Source: Bacteroidota bacterium
Lineage (GTDB): Bacteria; Bacteroidota; Ignavibacteria; SZUA-365
Length of the DNA: 64,000 nt
Assembly (NCBI GenBank): GCA_003246455.1
Contig: QKAF01000110.1
Location: 1-64,000 of the forward strand
Direction of reading: 5' to 3'
A model generated the notes under the pieces. It saw only the letters and a program-made list of their open reading frames with translations. It was not told where the DNA came from and ran no database searches. The first letter of the stretch is position 1. Every line of letters starts with the position of its first letter. Positions 48,886-56,758 of the stretch are shown in pieces. The position numbers and the translations under genes were made by a program.

Positions 48886-49521
48886 ATGTTCATAACGTTC
48901 GAAGGAATAGATTGTTCAGGAAAATCCACCCAGATAGATCTGCTCGCGAAGCAGCTGCGCGACCAGCGGCGTGAGGTGCTGATCGTCAGGGAACCCGGCG
49001 GAACCGATATCTCCGAGCGCATCCGGTCGCTGCTTCTCGACCTCACGCATGGAGAAATGGACAGCCATACCGAGCTGCTCCTCTTTTCCGCATCGCGATC
49101 CCAGCTTGTGATGCAGCGCGTCCTGCCCGCGCTTGACCGGGGCGCGATCGTGATCGCCGATCGTTTCTATGATTCGACGACCGCCTATCAGGGCTACGGC
49201 CGCGGCATTGACATTGAAGCGATCGCGCATATTCACACCGTCGCCACACACGGTCTGCGCCCGGACCTCACCTTTTTCATCGACATCAGCGTGGAAGAGA
49301 GTCTCGCCCGCCGCGCGGCCCGCGCAGGATCGATCGATCGCATGGAAAACGCGGATACGGATTTCTTTCACCGCGTGCGCGACGGTTATCTCCACATCGC
49401 CTCCGTCGAGCCTTCACGCTTTCGCACGATCGACGGAATGCGTCCCCCGGAAATCGTTTCCGATGAAATACAGGGTTGGGTTTCCGCCTCCCTTCCCGAC
49501 TCGGGCATGAAGGAGGTTTGA
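48886..49521 (+). CDS. tmk: Thymidylate kinase
   Basis: 211 aa. Phosphorylates dTMP to dTDP. Seen: P-loop MFITFEGIDCSGKST (residues 7-15), VREPGGTDISERIRSLLLD, the DR(Y/F/H) motif in IADRFYDSTTAYQGYGRG, and a lid with Arg in ARRAARAGSIDRMEN. The start has GAGACGAGGCA ahead. Gene order xer-tmk-S41 protease is tight. Confidence 0.96.
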   Translation: MFITFEGIDCSGKSTQIDLLAKQLRDQRREVLIVREPGGTDISERIRSLLLDLTHGEMDSHTELLLFSASRSQLVMQRVLPALDRGAIVIADRFYDSTTAYQGYGRGIDIEAIAHIHTVATHGLRPDLTFFIDISVEESLARRAARAGSIDRMENADTDFFHRVRDGYLHIASVEPSRFRTIDGMRPPEIVSDEIQGWVSASLPDSGMKEV

Positions 49522-49524
49522 GCC

Positions 49525-51174
49525 ATGCGAATATTACGCTCTCGCATCGCCTTCTCTCTCGCCGGCTTCTTCGTCGCGCTTCTTCTCATTGCAGCTGTCG
49601 ATGATACTGTCCAGCGAATGATACGCGGTCACGAACTGCTCTCCGGCATTTATCAGCGTGTGATCAGTGAATACGTCGAAGAGACCTCACCGGACGATCT
49701 GCTCCGTGCAGGCGTCAAGGGGATGCTTGATCAGCTCGATCCGTACGCGGAGCTGATCGAGGAGAAAGAAAACAGCGAAGTCGACGTCCTCGCGCGCGGC
49801 AGCTACAGCGGTCTGGGGATCAAGGTCGGACGAAGAAACGGGTCGGCAGTCGTCACCTATATTTACGACGAGGTTCGTCCCCTGACCAACCTGCGCCTCG
49901 GAGATGTCCTGCTGCGTATCGATTCCGTCGATCTCCGCACCACCAGCGTCAAGGACCTTCGTCCGCTGCTTCGCGGCCTGCCGGGCACCACGGTCGACCT
50001 TCTCGTGCGCCGTCCGGGCATCTTCGATTCCCTGTCGCTGACCGTCACGCGGCGGCAGGTCTCGATCGATCCGCTTCCCTTCCAGGAAATGCTCGAAGGG
50101 GACATCTTCTACATGAAGCTGACGCGGTTCACCCGCTCCGCGGTCGACTCGATCGATCTCGCACTCAAACGCGCGTACGCCGCGGGCGGGGTCCACGGGG
50201 TCATCATCGATGTCAGGGACAATCCCGGCGGCCTGCTTGAATCCGCCGTTTCTCTCGTCGATAAATTCGTTTCACCGGGAACCCCGATCGTTTCGATGAA
50301 GGGCCGACAGGCCGCGTATGTCCGGAGCTATTTCGCGAAGGATGATCCCATCGATGCGGATGTGCCGATCGTCATTCTCGTGAACGAGCGAAGCGCAAGC
50401 GCATCCGAAATCGTGGCAGGCGCCATGCAGGACCTGGATCGCGCCGTCATTTTGGGTCGGAGGACCTTCGGCAAGGGACTCGTGCAGACGTTGATCCCTC
50501 TGAACTACAATGCCTACCTCAAGCTCACGACTTCGCGGTATTTCATCCCCAGCGGCCGCTGCATCCAGCGCCTCAGCTATGCAAACGGGAATGTGCATTC
50601 CGTCACCGAGGATGGTGCGGAGGAAGCGGTATTCCGCACCGCGCGGCTTGCCCGCGCCGTGCGCGAATCCAACGGCATTGTCCCCGATATCGTTCTTGCG
50701 AAGGACACCGTCAGTCCCCTCATCGCGTATCTGCTCCGTCACGATGCCGTCTTCAATTTTGCCGCGTCGTACATCAACCGGAAGAAGCCGGTCCGCGTGC
50801 CCGCCATCGACGGGGACATGCGCGGCCGCTTCAAGTCCTTCGTTGATTCGCTCTCGACGGCAGAAGGCGATGCGCTCACCGACGCGTTGAAATCGCTGCA
50901 GGATGAAGCCCGGAAACAGGGCATGCCGACCAAAGGGATCTCACGGATTCAGTCACTGGAGTCCGAGATTGCCGCCCTGCGATCTGCCCGCTTCGATGCG
51001 GAATGGAAGGAGCTCAAGGCGCTGCTCAACGAAGAATTCATCTTCCAGCTGCACGGAGATGCCGCCCGGCTTCAGGCCTCCGTCGCATCAGACAGCACCA
51101 TTGCCAGGGCAAGGGAACTGCTCACGGACAGACAGGCCTGGGAGGAGGCCATGATCATCGGCCACCCGCAATAA
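49525..51174 (+). CDS. S41-family C-terminal processing peptidase (CtpA-like)
   Basis: 549 aa. N-terminal signal/anchor (IAFSLAGFFVALLLIAAV), a leader helix region (LDQLDPYAELIEE), PDZ domain (about 92-175; GSYSGLGIKVGR), and the S41 protease with VIIDVRDNPGGLLESAVSL, VNERSASASEIVAGAMQD (active Ser within 290-294) and TFGKGLVQTLIPL (Lys317). Periplasmic tail-specific protease. An extra C-terminal helical segment (about 420-549) is typical of Bacteroidota members. Followed by a terminator. Confidence 0.93.
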   Translation: MRILRSRIAFSLAGFFVALLLIAAVDDTVQRMIRGHELLSGIYQRVISEYVEETSPDDLLRAGVKGMLDQLDPYAELIEEKENSEVDVLARGSYSGLGIKVGRRNGSAVVTYIYDEVRPLTNLRLGDVLLRIDSVDLRTTSVKDLRPLLRGLPGTTVDLLVRRPGIFDSLSLTVTRRQVSIDPLPFQEMLEGDIFYMKLTRFTRSAVDSIDLALKRAYAAGGVHGVIIDVRDNPGGLLESAVSLVDKFVSPGTPIVSMKGRQAAYVRSYFAKDDPIDADVPIVILVNERSASASEIVAGAMQDLDRAVILGRRTFGKGLVQTLIPLNYNAYLKLTTSRYFIPSGRCIQRLSYANGNVHSVTEDGAEEAVFRTARLARAVRESNGIVPDIVLAKDTVSPLIAYLLRHDAVFNFAASYINRKKPVRVPAIDGDMRGRFKSFVDSLSTAEGDALTDALKSLQDEARKQGMPTKGISRIQSLESEIAALRSARFDAEWKELKALLNEEFIFQLHGDAARLQASVASDSTIARARELLTDRQAWEEAMIIGHPQ

Positions 51175-51201
51175 CGGACAGAAAATAGCACACAGAAAAA
51201 G

Positions 51202-51237
51202 AACCGGTCTCCCGCGCTGCTGCACAGGAGACCGGTT
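51202..51237. terminator. Terminator between the convergent S41 protease and Fe-S carrier genes
   Basis: Perfect 11-bp stem AACCGGTCTCC (51202-51212) and GGAGACCGGTT (51227-51237) with a 14-base loop. On the minus strand it is followed by CTTTTTCTG, a U-tract, so it acts best for the Fe-S carrier gene. On the plus strand the tail is TGATATAT, weaker. Confidence 0.8.
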
Positions 51238-51262
51238 TGATATATGATACAGGCGTTATGTA

Positions 51263-51619
51263 CTAGACGCCGAAAGAGGATCCGCATCCGCAGGTGCGAA
51301 CGGCATTCGGGTTGTTGAAAACAAATCCACGTCCGTTCAGCCCGTCGGAATAATCGAGTTCGGTCCCGCCGAGGTAGAACAGACTTTTTGCGTCAATCAC
51401 GAGTTTGACGCCGTTGATTTCCATCGTTTCGTCCGTATCACGGATGTCGCCGTCAAAACCGAGCGAGTAGCTCAGGCCGGAGCATCCGCCGCCCTTGACA
51501 CCGATGCGCAGGAGATAATTTTCCGGAATGCTGTTCTCGGTGCGGATGTTGGATACTTCTTTTGCTGCTTTATCTGTAACGGTGATTTCACCGATCACTT
51601 CTGCCATGCTCTCAGACAT
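51263..51619 (-). CDS. A-type iron-sulfur carrier (IscA/ErpA/HesB family)
   Basis: 118 aa. Delivers Fe-S clusters to target proteins. It carries the three conserved cysteines: one in LRIGVKGGGCSGLSY and two in the C-terminal RTCGCGSSF. The fold segments ITVTDKAAKEVSNI and LNGRGFVFNNPNA match the family. No isc/suf genes are nearby, so the specific pathway is not fixed. Confidence 0.94.
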   Translation of the reverse strand: MSESMAEVIGEITVTDKAAKEVSNIRTENSIPENYLLRIGVKGGGCSGLSYSLGFDGDIRDTDETMEINGVKLVIDAKSLFYLGGTELDYSDGLNGRGFVFNNPNAVRTCGCGSSFGV

Positions 51620-51704
51620 TCTATCACTCCAGTGTGAAAACGAAAAAATAAACTGTCATTGTAACGTATGAAAAACCGGGATATCCGCGCAAGGCGGGAA
51701 AACG

Positions 51705-52028
51705 TCACGCGGTGACGGCTTCAGCATCTGTTTCTTCCGCGGAGGCTTCCTTCTCAACCGGTTTGAGGCGGTATTCCTCCATATGAAGGACATAGGTGTT
51801 GTTACGGAACGGAACAATGACGCCGCGCTTCTCGAGATCGGCAACGAATTCTGCGGCGAGCCGGTCGATTTCTCTCGTCCCGATATCCGTATTCTCTTTC
51901 TGCCGGGCAATATCGCGAATTGCCGCCTGGATATCCCGGACAAAAAGATTGCTGAGATGGTACACGGGAATGCCTTTTTCGCGCATATGGTCGAACAGCT
52001 CTTTTTCGCGGCCGACAAACGACGTCAT
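51705..52028 (-). CDS. Small protein of unknown function
   Basis: 107 aa, acidic tail (residues 90-107), no signal or membrane part. An N-terminal helix (GREKELFDHMREKGIPVYHLS), a helical centre (DIQAAIRDIARQKENTDIGTREIDRLAAEFVADLEKRG) and a beta-like segment (NTYVLHMEEYRL) suggest a small helical or winged-helix fold. I recognise no family. CAGGAG precedes the ATG, and a TAnnTTTG box lies upstream, so it is probably a real transcribed gene. Confidence 0.7.
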   Translation of the reverse strand: MTSFVGREKELFDHMREKGIPVYHLSNLFVRDIQAAIRDIARQKENTDIGTREIDRLAAEFVADLEKRGVIVPFRNNTYVLHMEEYRLKPVEKEASAEETDAEAVTA

Positions 52029-52065
52029 GATGTTGCTCCTGATCGTGATGAACTCATTACAATCA

Positions 52066-52073
52066 CAAAGGTA
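52066..52073 (-). promoter_or_regulatory. Possible promoter box of the 107-aa gene
   Basis: TACCTTTG on the minus strand, an exact TAnnTTTG, 37 bases before the ATG at 52028. No TTG stands 17 or 18 bases upstream, so only the downstream box is supported. It faces away from the purN promoter in a 146-base divergent region. Confidence 0.5.
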
Positions 52074-52120
52074 ACAGTTTTCCGGGAGATTTCGGTTCCC
52101 CCTGTCAGAATCCTATTCAA

Positions 52121-52151
52121 TTGATTGACAGGCGCATTTTTACTAAATTTC
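52121..52151 (+). promoter_or_regulatory. Probable promoter of the purN-purH group
   Basis: TTGATT (52121-52126), 17-base spacer, TAAATTTC (52144-52151), seven of eight positions of TAnnTTTG. Transcription would start about 15 to 20 bases before the purN ATG at 52175. Confidence 0.62.
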
Positions 52152-52174
52152 ATGTCTGAACAAGTTTAGCGAGT

Positions 52175-52786
52175 ATGCTCAGATTAGCAGTATTTGTTTC
52201 AGGTCGGGGGTCGAATCTCCGGTCCATCCACAAGGCAATACGGGAACGCAGACTGTCGGCGGAAATCGTCTCCGTGATCAGTAATCGTGACGATGCGCCC
52301 GCACTTGCCTTCGCCGCGGCGGAGGGTATCCCCGTGCTCTCGCTCGAGCGCGTGCCGATCGATGAGCATGCTCGTGCCGTTCTTGAATTTATCGGCGCGA
52401 ACGGAGCGGATTTTATTGCCCTGGCGGGATACATGAAGCTCATTCCTGCGGAAGTGGTTGCTGCATTCCGACATCGGATGGTGAATATCCATCCCGCGCT
52501 CCTGCCCGATTTTGGCGGGAAGGGCATGTACGGGCACCGGGTCCATGAAGCGGTGATCGCTTCCGGCGCCACTGTTTCCGGAGCGACCGTCCACCTCGTG
52601 GACGAGGAGTACGATCGGGGTCCCATCGTCATGCAGAGAACGGTGACCGTCGAAGACGGCGACACCCCGGAAACCCTCGCCGCCCGCGTCCTCCAGGTGG
52701 AACACGCCATATACCCCGAGGCCCTTCAGCTCTTTGCCGAGCGTCGGGTGGACATTATCGACAACACGATCATCATTCGCAGTTAG
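52175..52786 (+). CDS. purN: Phosphoribosylglycinamide formyltransferase
   Basis: 203 aa. Formylates GAR with 10-formyl-THF, third step of purine synthesis. Seen: LAVFVSGRGSNLRSI start, AGYMKLIPAEVVAAF, the catalytic VNIHPALLPDFGGKGMYG with Asn and His, and TVHLVDEEYDRGPIVMQ with the conserved Asp. Eight bases precede purH, which is unusual only in that the other pur genes are absent. Confidence 0.95.
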   Translation: MLRLAVFVSGRGSNLRSIHKAIRERRLSAEIVSVISNRDDAPALAFAAAEGIPVLSLERVPIDEHARAVLEFIGANGADFIALAGYMKLIPAEVVAAFRHRMVNIHPALLPDFGGKGMYGHRVHEAVIASGATVSGATVHLVDEEYDRGPIVMQRTVTVEDGDTPETLAARVLQVEHAIYPEALQLFAERRVDIIDNTIIIRS

Positions 52787-52793
52787 AGGAATC

Positions 52794-54329
52794 ATGCCGA
52801 ACATTCGTCGCGCGCTTTTGAGCGTGTATGACAAGACCGGAATCATCGACTTTGCCCGGACGCTCGCCGACGCAGGTGTAGCGCTTATTTCCACCGGGGG
52901 CACATACTCCGTACTCGCGGAAGCCGGGCTGCCGGTTACGCAGGTGCAGGACGTGACAGGTTTTCCCGAGATGCTTGACGGCCGTGTGAAAACGCTCCAT
53001 CCCATGATTCACGGGGGCCTCCTCGCGCGCCGGGATCTCGAGAGCCACATGAAGCAGGTGTCAGAACACGGCATCGAATTGATCGACCTCGTCGTGATCA
53101 ATCTTTATCCGTTCGAACAGACCGTTGCTGCCGGAGCGACGTATGGAGAATGCATCGAACAGATCGATATCGGCGGACCGTCGATGCTGCGATCGGCAGC
53201 GAAAAATCATGCGGCGGTGACCGTCGTGTGCGATCCGGCAGATTACGACACCGTCGCAGCGGAGATCCGCGGCAGCGGCGATACGACCCAGGAAACGCGC
53301 AGGCGCCTTGCGTCGAAGGTCTTTTCCGTGACCGCACGCTACGACAATGCAATCGCATCCTATCTCCTTTCGCAGAACGGATCTGCCCAGGGAATCCCCG
53401 CACATCTCCTGATTTCCTCTTCCACGGCCCAGACACTGCGGTACGGAGAAAACCCGCATCAGCCCGCGGCGCTTTACGGGGATTTCTTCCGTTCGTTCCA
53501 CAAGCTGCACGGCAAGGAACTTTCGTACAACAACATCATCGACATCGACGCCGCGGCGCTGATCATCGAGGAATTCGACGAACCCGCCGCAGTGATCATC
53601 AAGCACACAAATCCCTGCGGATGCGCGGTCGGCTCCTCCCTTCTTGACGCCTATACCGCGGCCCTGACGACCGATCCGATGTCGGCATTCGGCGGCATCA
53701 TCGCCTTCAACCGGGAGGTCGATGTTGCCCTCGCGGAAAAACTCAACGAAATGTTCTCCGAAGTCATCATCGCTCCGTCCTACGCCGATGACGCGATGGA
53801 CATCCTCCGGCGCAAGCGCGACCGAAGGCTGATCCGGCTTCTGGCTTCCCCTCCGGGGGGTTCCTCCGTGCAGGTGAAATCCGTGAGAAATGGTTATCTT
53901 TGCCAGATTGCAGACACGCAGCAGGAGAATCCCGCCGACTGGAAAGTTGTCACCAGGCGGCAGCCGACAGAGGACGAACAGGCTGCGCTTACTTTCGCAT
54001 GGCGCGTCGTCAAGCATGTCAAATCGAACGCCGTCGTGTACACGAACAGCAGACAGACACTCGGCATCGGTGCCGGACAGATGTCCCGCGTCGACTCGAG
54101 CAGCCTCGCGGTGTTGAAGGCGTCCAACGTGTCTCTGTCCCTCGAAAACTCCGTCGTGGCCTCGGATGCGTTCTTCCCCTTCGCGGACGGATTGCTGGAA
54201 GCGGTGAAAGCCGGCGCGACGGCAGTCATTCAACCCGGCGGTTCGGTACGCGATGAAGAGGTAATCGCTGCGGCAGACGAACACAATATCGCAATGATCT
54301 TTACCGGCACCCGTCACTTCAAGCACTGA
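52794..54329 (+). CDS. purH: Bifunctional AICAR transformylase/IMP cyclohydrolase
   Basis: 511 aa from MPNIRRALLSVYDKTGI at 52794. Catalyses the last two steps of IMP synthesis. The N-terminal MGS-like cyclohydrolase domain (about 1-145; STGGTYSVL, GFPEMLDGRVKTLHPMIHGG) is followed by the AICAR formyltransferase part with RYGENPHQPAALYGDF, IIKHTNPCGCAVGSSLLDAY and GGIIAFNREVD, ending in QPGGSVRDEEVI and FTGTRHFKH. An in-frame ATG at 52734 lies inside purN and is not used. Confidence 0.96.
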   Translation: MPNIRRALLSVYDKTGIIDFARTLADAGVALISTGGTYSVLAEAGLPVTQVQDVTGFPEMLDGRVKTLHPMIHGGLLARRDLESHMKQVSEHGIELIDLVVINLYPFEQTVAAGATYGECIEQIDIGGPSMLRSAAKNHAAVTVVCDPADYDTVAAEIRGSGDTTQETRRRLASKVFSVTARYDNAIASYLLSQNGSAQGIPAHLLISSSTAQTLRYGENPHQPAALYGDFFRSFHKLHGKELSYNNIIDIDAAALIIEEFDEPAAVIIKHTNPCGCAVGSSLLDAYTAALTTDPMSAFGGIIAFNREVDVALAEKLNEMFSEVIIAPSYADDAMDILRRKRDRRLIRLLASPPGGSSVQVKSVRNGYLCQIADTQQENPADWKVVTRRQPTEDEQAALTFAWRVVKHVKSNAVVYTNSRQTLGIGAGQMSRVDSSSLAVLKASNVSLSLENSVVASDAFFPFADGLLEAVKAGATAVIQPGGSVRDEEVIAAADEHNIAMIFTGTRHFKH

Positions 54330-54345
54330 CAATCAAGATACCTTT

Positions 54346-55371
54346 ATGGGCATATTCAGTCTTTTCAGCAACGACCTGGCAATCGATCTCGGCACCGCCA
54401 ACACCCTGATCTGGGTGAAGAGCAAAGGCGTGGTGCTCAGCGAGCCCTCCATCGTCGCGTTCGACAAAAACACGAAAAAAATCATCGCGATCGGCAACGA
54501 TGCCCGTGAAATGCAGGGGAAAACGCACCGCGATCTGCAGGTCGTGCGGCCCATGCGGGACGGCGTCATCGCGGATTTCGAGATCGCCGAGGGCATGCTG
54601 CGCGCCTTCATCAAGAAGATCATGAACTCGTGGATTCCCAGCCGCCGTATCGTCATCTCCGTTCCCAGCGGGATCACCGAGGTGGAAAAACGTGCGGTGC
54701 GAGACAGCGGCGAACATGCCGGCGCGAAAGAGGTTTATCTGGTCGCGGAGCCGATGGCCGCCGCAATCGGCATCGGTCTGTCCGTCGATGCCCCGGTCGG
54801 CGACATGATCATCGACATCGGCGGTGGCACGACGGAAATCGCCGTGATCGCGCTCTCGGGCATCGTGCAGGAAGAATCGATCCGAATTGCGGGTGATGAG
54901 CTGAACAATGCCATCATGCAGCATTTCAAGAAAAACCATAACCTGCTCATTGGCGAACGAACCGCCGAAATCATCAAATGCGAAGTCGGCAGCGCTGTTC
55001 CGCTCAAGCAGGAACTGGTCGTACGCGTCAAGGGACGCGATCTCGTCGGCGGTCTCCCGACCACGGTCGAAGCGTCGAGCGTGGAAATCCGGGAAGCGCT
55101 CGAGGAACCGATCAGTTCCATTGTGGAAGCCGTGAAAGCCACGCTCGAACGCACTCCTCCCGAACTGGCCGCGGACATTCTCGATCGCGGTATCATGCTG
55201 ACCGGCGGGGGCGCCCTGCTCAAGGGGCTCGACACCAGAATCCGGAAGGAGACGAATCTCCCCGTGCATGTCGCGGAGGATCCCCTGACCGCCGTCGTGC
55301 GCGGAACGGGCGCCATCATGGAAAACCTGCATCACTACAGCAAGGTGATCCTCAAGGGGAAAAAGTACTGA
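54346..55371 (+). CDS. mreB: Rod shape-determining protein MreB
   Basis: 341 aa, actin-like filament former that guides wall synthesis. Seen: LAIDLGTANTLIWVKSKG (phosphate 1), VISVPSGITEVEKRAVRDS, MIIDIGGGTTEIAVIALSG (phosphate 2), and RGIMLTGGGALLKGLD (adenosine). Length and motifs are ordinary. First of mreB-mreC-mreD-mrdA-rodA. Confidence 0.98.
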   Translation: MGIFSLFSNDLAIDLGTANTLIWVKSKGVVLSEPSIVAFDKNTKKIIAIGNDAREMQGKTHRDLQVVRPMRDGVIADFEIAEGMLRAFIKKIMNSWIPSRRIVISVPSGITEVEKRAVRDSGEHAGAKEVYLVAEPMAAAIGIGLSVDAPVGDMIIDIGGGTTEIAVIALSGIVQEESIRIAGDELNNAIMQHFKKNHNLLIGERTAEIIKCEVGSAVPLKQELVVRVKGRDLVGGLPTTVEASSVEIREALEEPISSIVEAVKATLERTPPELAADILDRGIMLTGGGALLKGLDTRIRKETNLPVHVAEDPLTAVVRGTGAIMENLHHYSKVILKGKKY

Positions 55372-55396
55372 GTAAGGAACCGGCGAGTACTGTGCA

Positions 55397-56242
55397 GTGC
55401 AGACACTGATCGCCTTCATACGCGTTTTTCGCGAATACATCACGCTGACGGTCCTCGCGGGACTGTCCGTCATCCTTGTTGCCAACAGTGACAGCGTCCC
55501 TGTTCAGGTATTACGGTCCTTTTCCCTTGTATCCCTCGCCTCCCTGCAAACCTCATCCAACTGGGTCTCGAATATTTTCGCTTCCAACCAGGACGCCGAA
55601 ACGCTGCGCGACGTGAACGTTTCCCTCATGGAAGAAGTGATGCAGCTGCGCCGCCTGCGTCAGGAAAACATGGAGCTGCGGCGGAAAATCGGCTTCCGGG
55701 ATCGCAGCAGCTGGCCGCTCGTTCCCGCCGAAATCGTCGGAAAGAACCTGGCCCTCGGTCAGAATATGATCACCCTCGATGTCGGCGAGGAAGACAGTGT
55801 TGCCGTCAACATGCCGGTGATCAACGAGGAAGGGCTGGTCGGAAAGATCGTGGCCACGAGCGGAAGCTTCAGCATCGCCATGCTCGCCCTGCACCGCGAC
55901 TTCCGCGCCACGGCGAAGATCAAACGGTCGCGCATCGACGGCATCATCGCCTGGAAAGAGGGCGAGGACCTGGTGCTGCAGAATGTCTGGAAGACCGCGG
56001 ACGCGATACCGGGCGACACCGTGGTGACTTCCGAATACAGCAACATTTTTCCTCCTGAGGTCATGATCGGGGTCATTCGCACGATCGGTCCCGGAGAAGG
56101 CGGCCTTTTCAGCCGGATCGACGTCGAGCCGCGAGTGAACTTCGCTTCGCTTGAACGTGTCTTCGTTGTCCGTTACCGGCGAGAACCCGTCAGGGCCGCC
56201 CTCGAAGAGCGCGTGTACGACCAGACGGAGACCGCACCATGA
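55397..56242 (+). CDS. mreC: Rod shape-determining protein MreC
   Basis: 281 aa from GTG 55397. Periplasmic scaffold for the elongation complex. It has an N-terminal membrane helix (about 15-33), a coiled coil (about 60-95; ETLRDVNVSLMEEVMQLRRLRQEN), and the beta domain with VTSEYSNIFPPEVMIGVI and VEPRVNFASLERVFVV. No ATG is available nearby, and no strong ribosome site precedes the GTG. Overlaps mreD by four bases (ATGA). Confidence 0.93.
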   Translation: MQTLIAFIRVFREYITLTVLAGLSVILVANSDSVPVQVLRSFSLVSLASLQTSSNWVSNIFASNQDAETLRDVNVSLMEEVMQLRRLRQENMELRRKIGFRDRSSWPLVPAEIVGKNLALGQNMITLDVGEEDSVAVNMPVINEEGLVGKIVATSGSFSIAMLALHRDFRATAKIKRSRIDGIIAWKEGEDLVLQNVWKTADAIPGDTVVTSEYSNIFPPEVMIGVIRTIGPGEGGLFSRIDVEPRVNFASLERVFVVRYRREPVRAALEERVYDQTETAP

Positions 56243-56745
56243 CCCCCAAACTTCAGCGCGCCCTGATCGCCGCCGCAATGCTGCTGGTTCTCGCGGTGCT
56301 GCAGGTGACCATCGTTCCGCTCATCAGCATCGGGGGCGTCATCCCCTCCTTTCTTCTCATCGGTGCGGTATTCGTCAGCCTGCGGGAAGGACAGATGACA
56401 GGGATGCTCGCCGCGTTTCCGGCGGGTCTGCTCGCGGATGCCTATCTTTCCGCCCTCGTCGGCATCACGCCGCTTGGCCTGACCTTCGCGGCTTTCGCAG
56501 CCGGATTTTTCCATGACGAGGAAAAGGCGCAGCTTCTGATCCGCAGCCCCCGTGCGGTACTCATTGTTTTTCTCAGCGCCCTGCTGTTTCATCTCATTTA
56601 CGTGTTCGCCTATTTTCAGAGCCTTTCGATCGACCTTGGCAGCATCGTCCTCAAGCACATACTCGGTGCGTCGCTCTATACCATGGTGGTCTCGGCGGTT
56701 CCCGTCCTCATCCTGTCACGCAGGATTTCAGGCCTGAAAGTATAG
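56239..56745 (+). CDS. mreD: Rod shape-determining protein MreD
   Basis: 168 aa, about five membrane helices (ALIAAAMLLVLAVLQVTIVP first). The typical MreD region is LREGQMTGMLAAFPAGLLADAYLSALVGITPLGLT. MreD completes MreBCD in the inner membrane. Identification rests on helices, length and position between mreC and mrdA. Confidence 0.9.
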   Translation: MTPKLQRALIAAAMLLVLAVLQVTIVPLISIGGVIPSFLLIGAVFVSLREGQMTGMLAAFPAGLLADAYLSALVGITPLGLTFAAFAAGFFHDEEKAQLLIRSPRAVLIVFLSALLFHLIYVFAYFQSLSIDLGSIVLKHILGASLYTMVVSAVPVLILSRRISGLKV

Positions 56746-56758
56746 GCGGAAAGGTATC

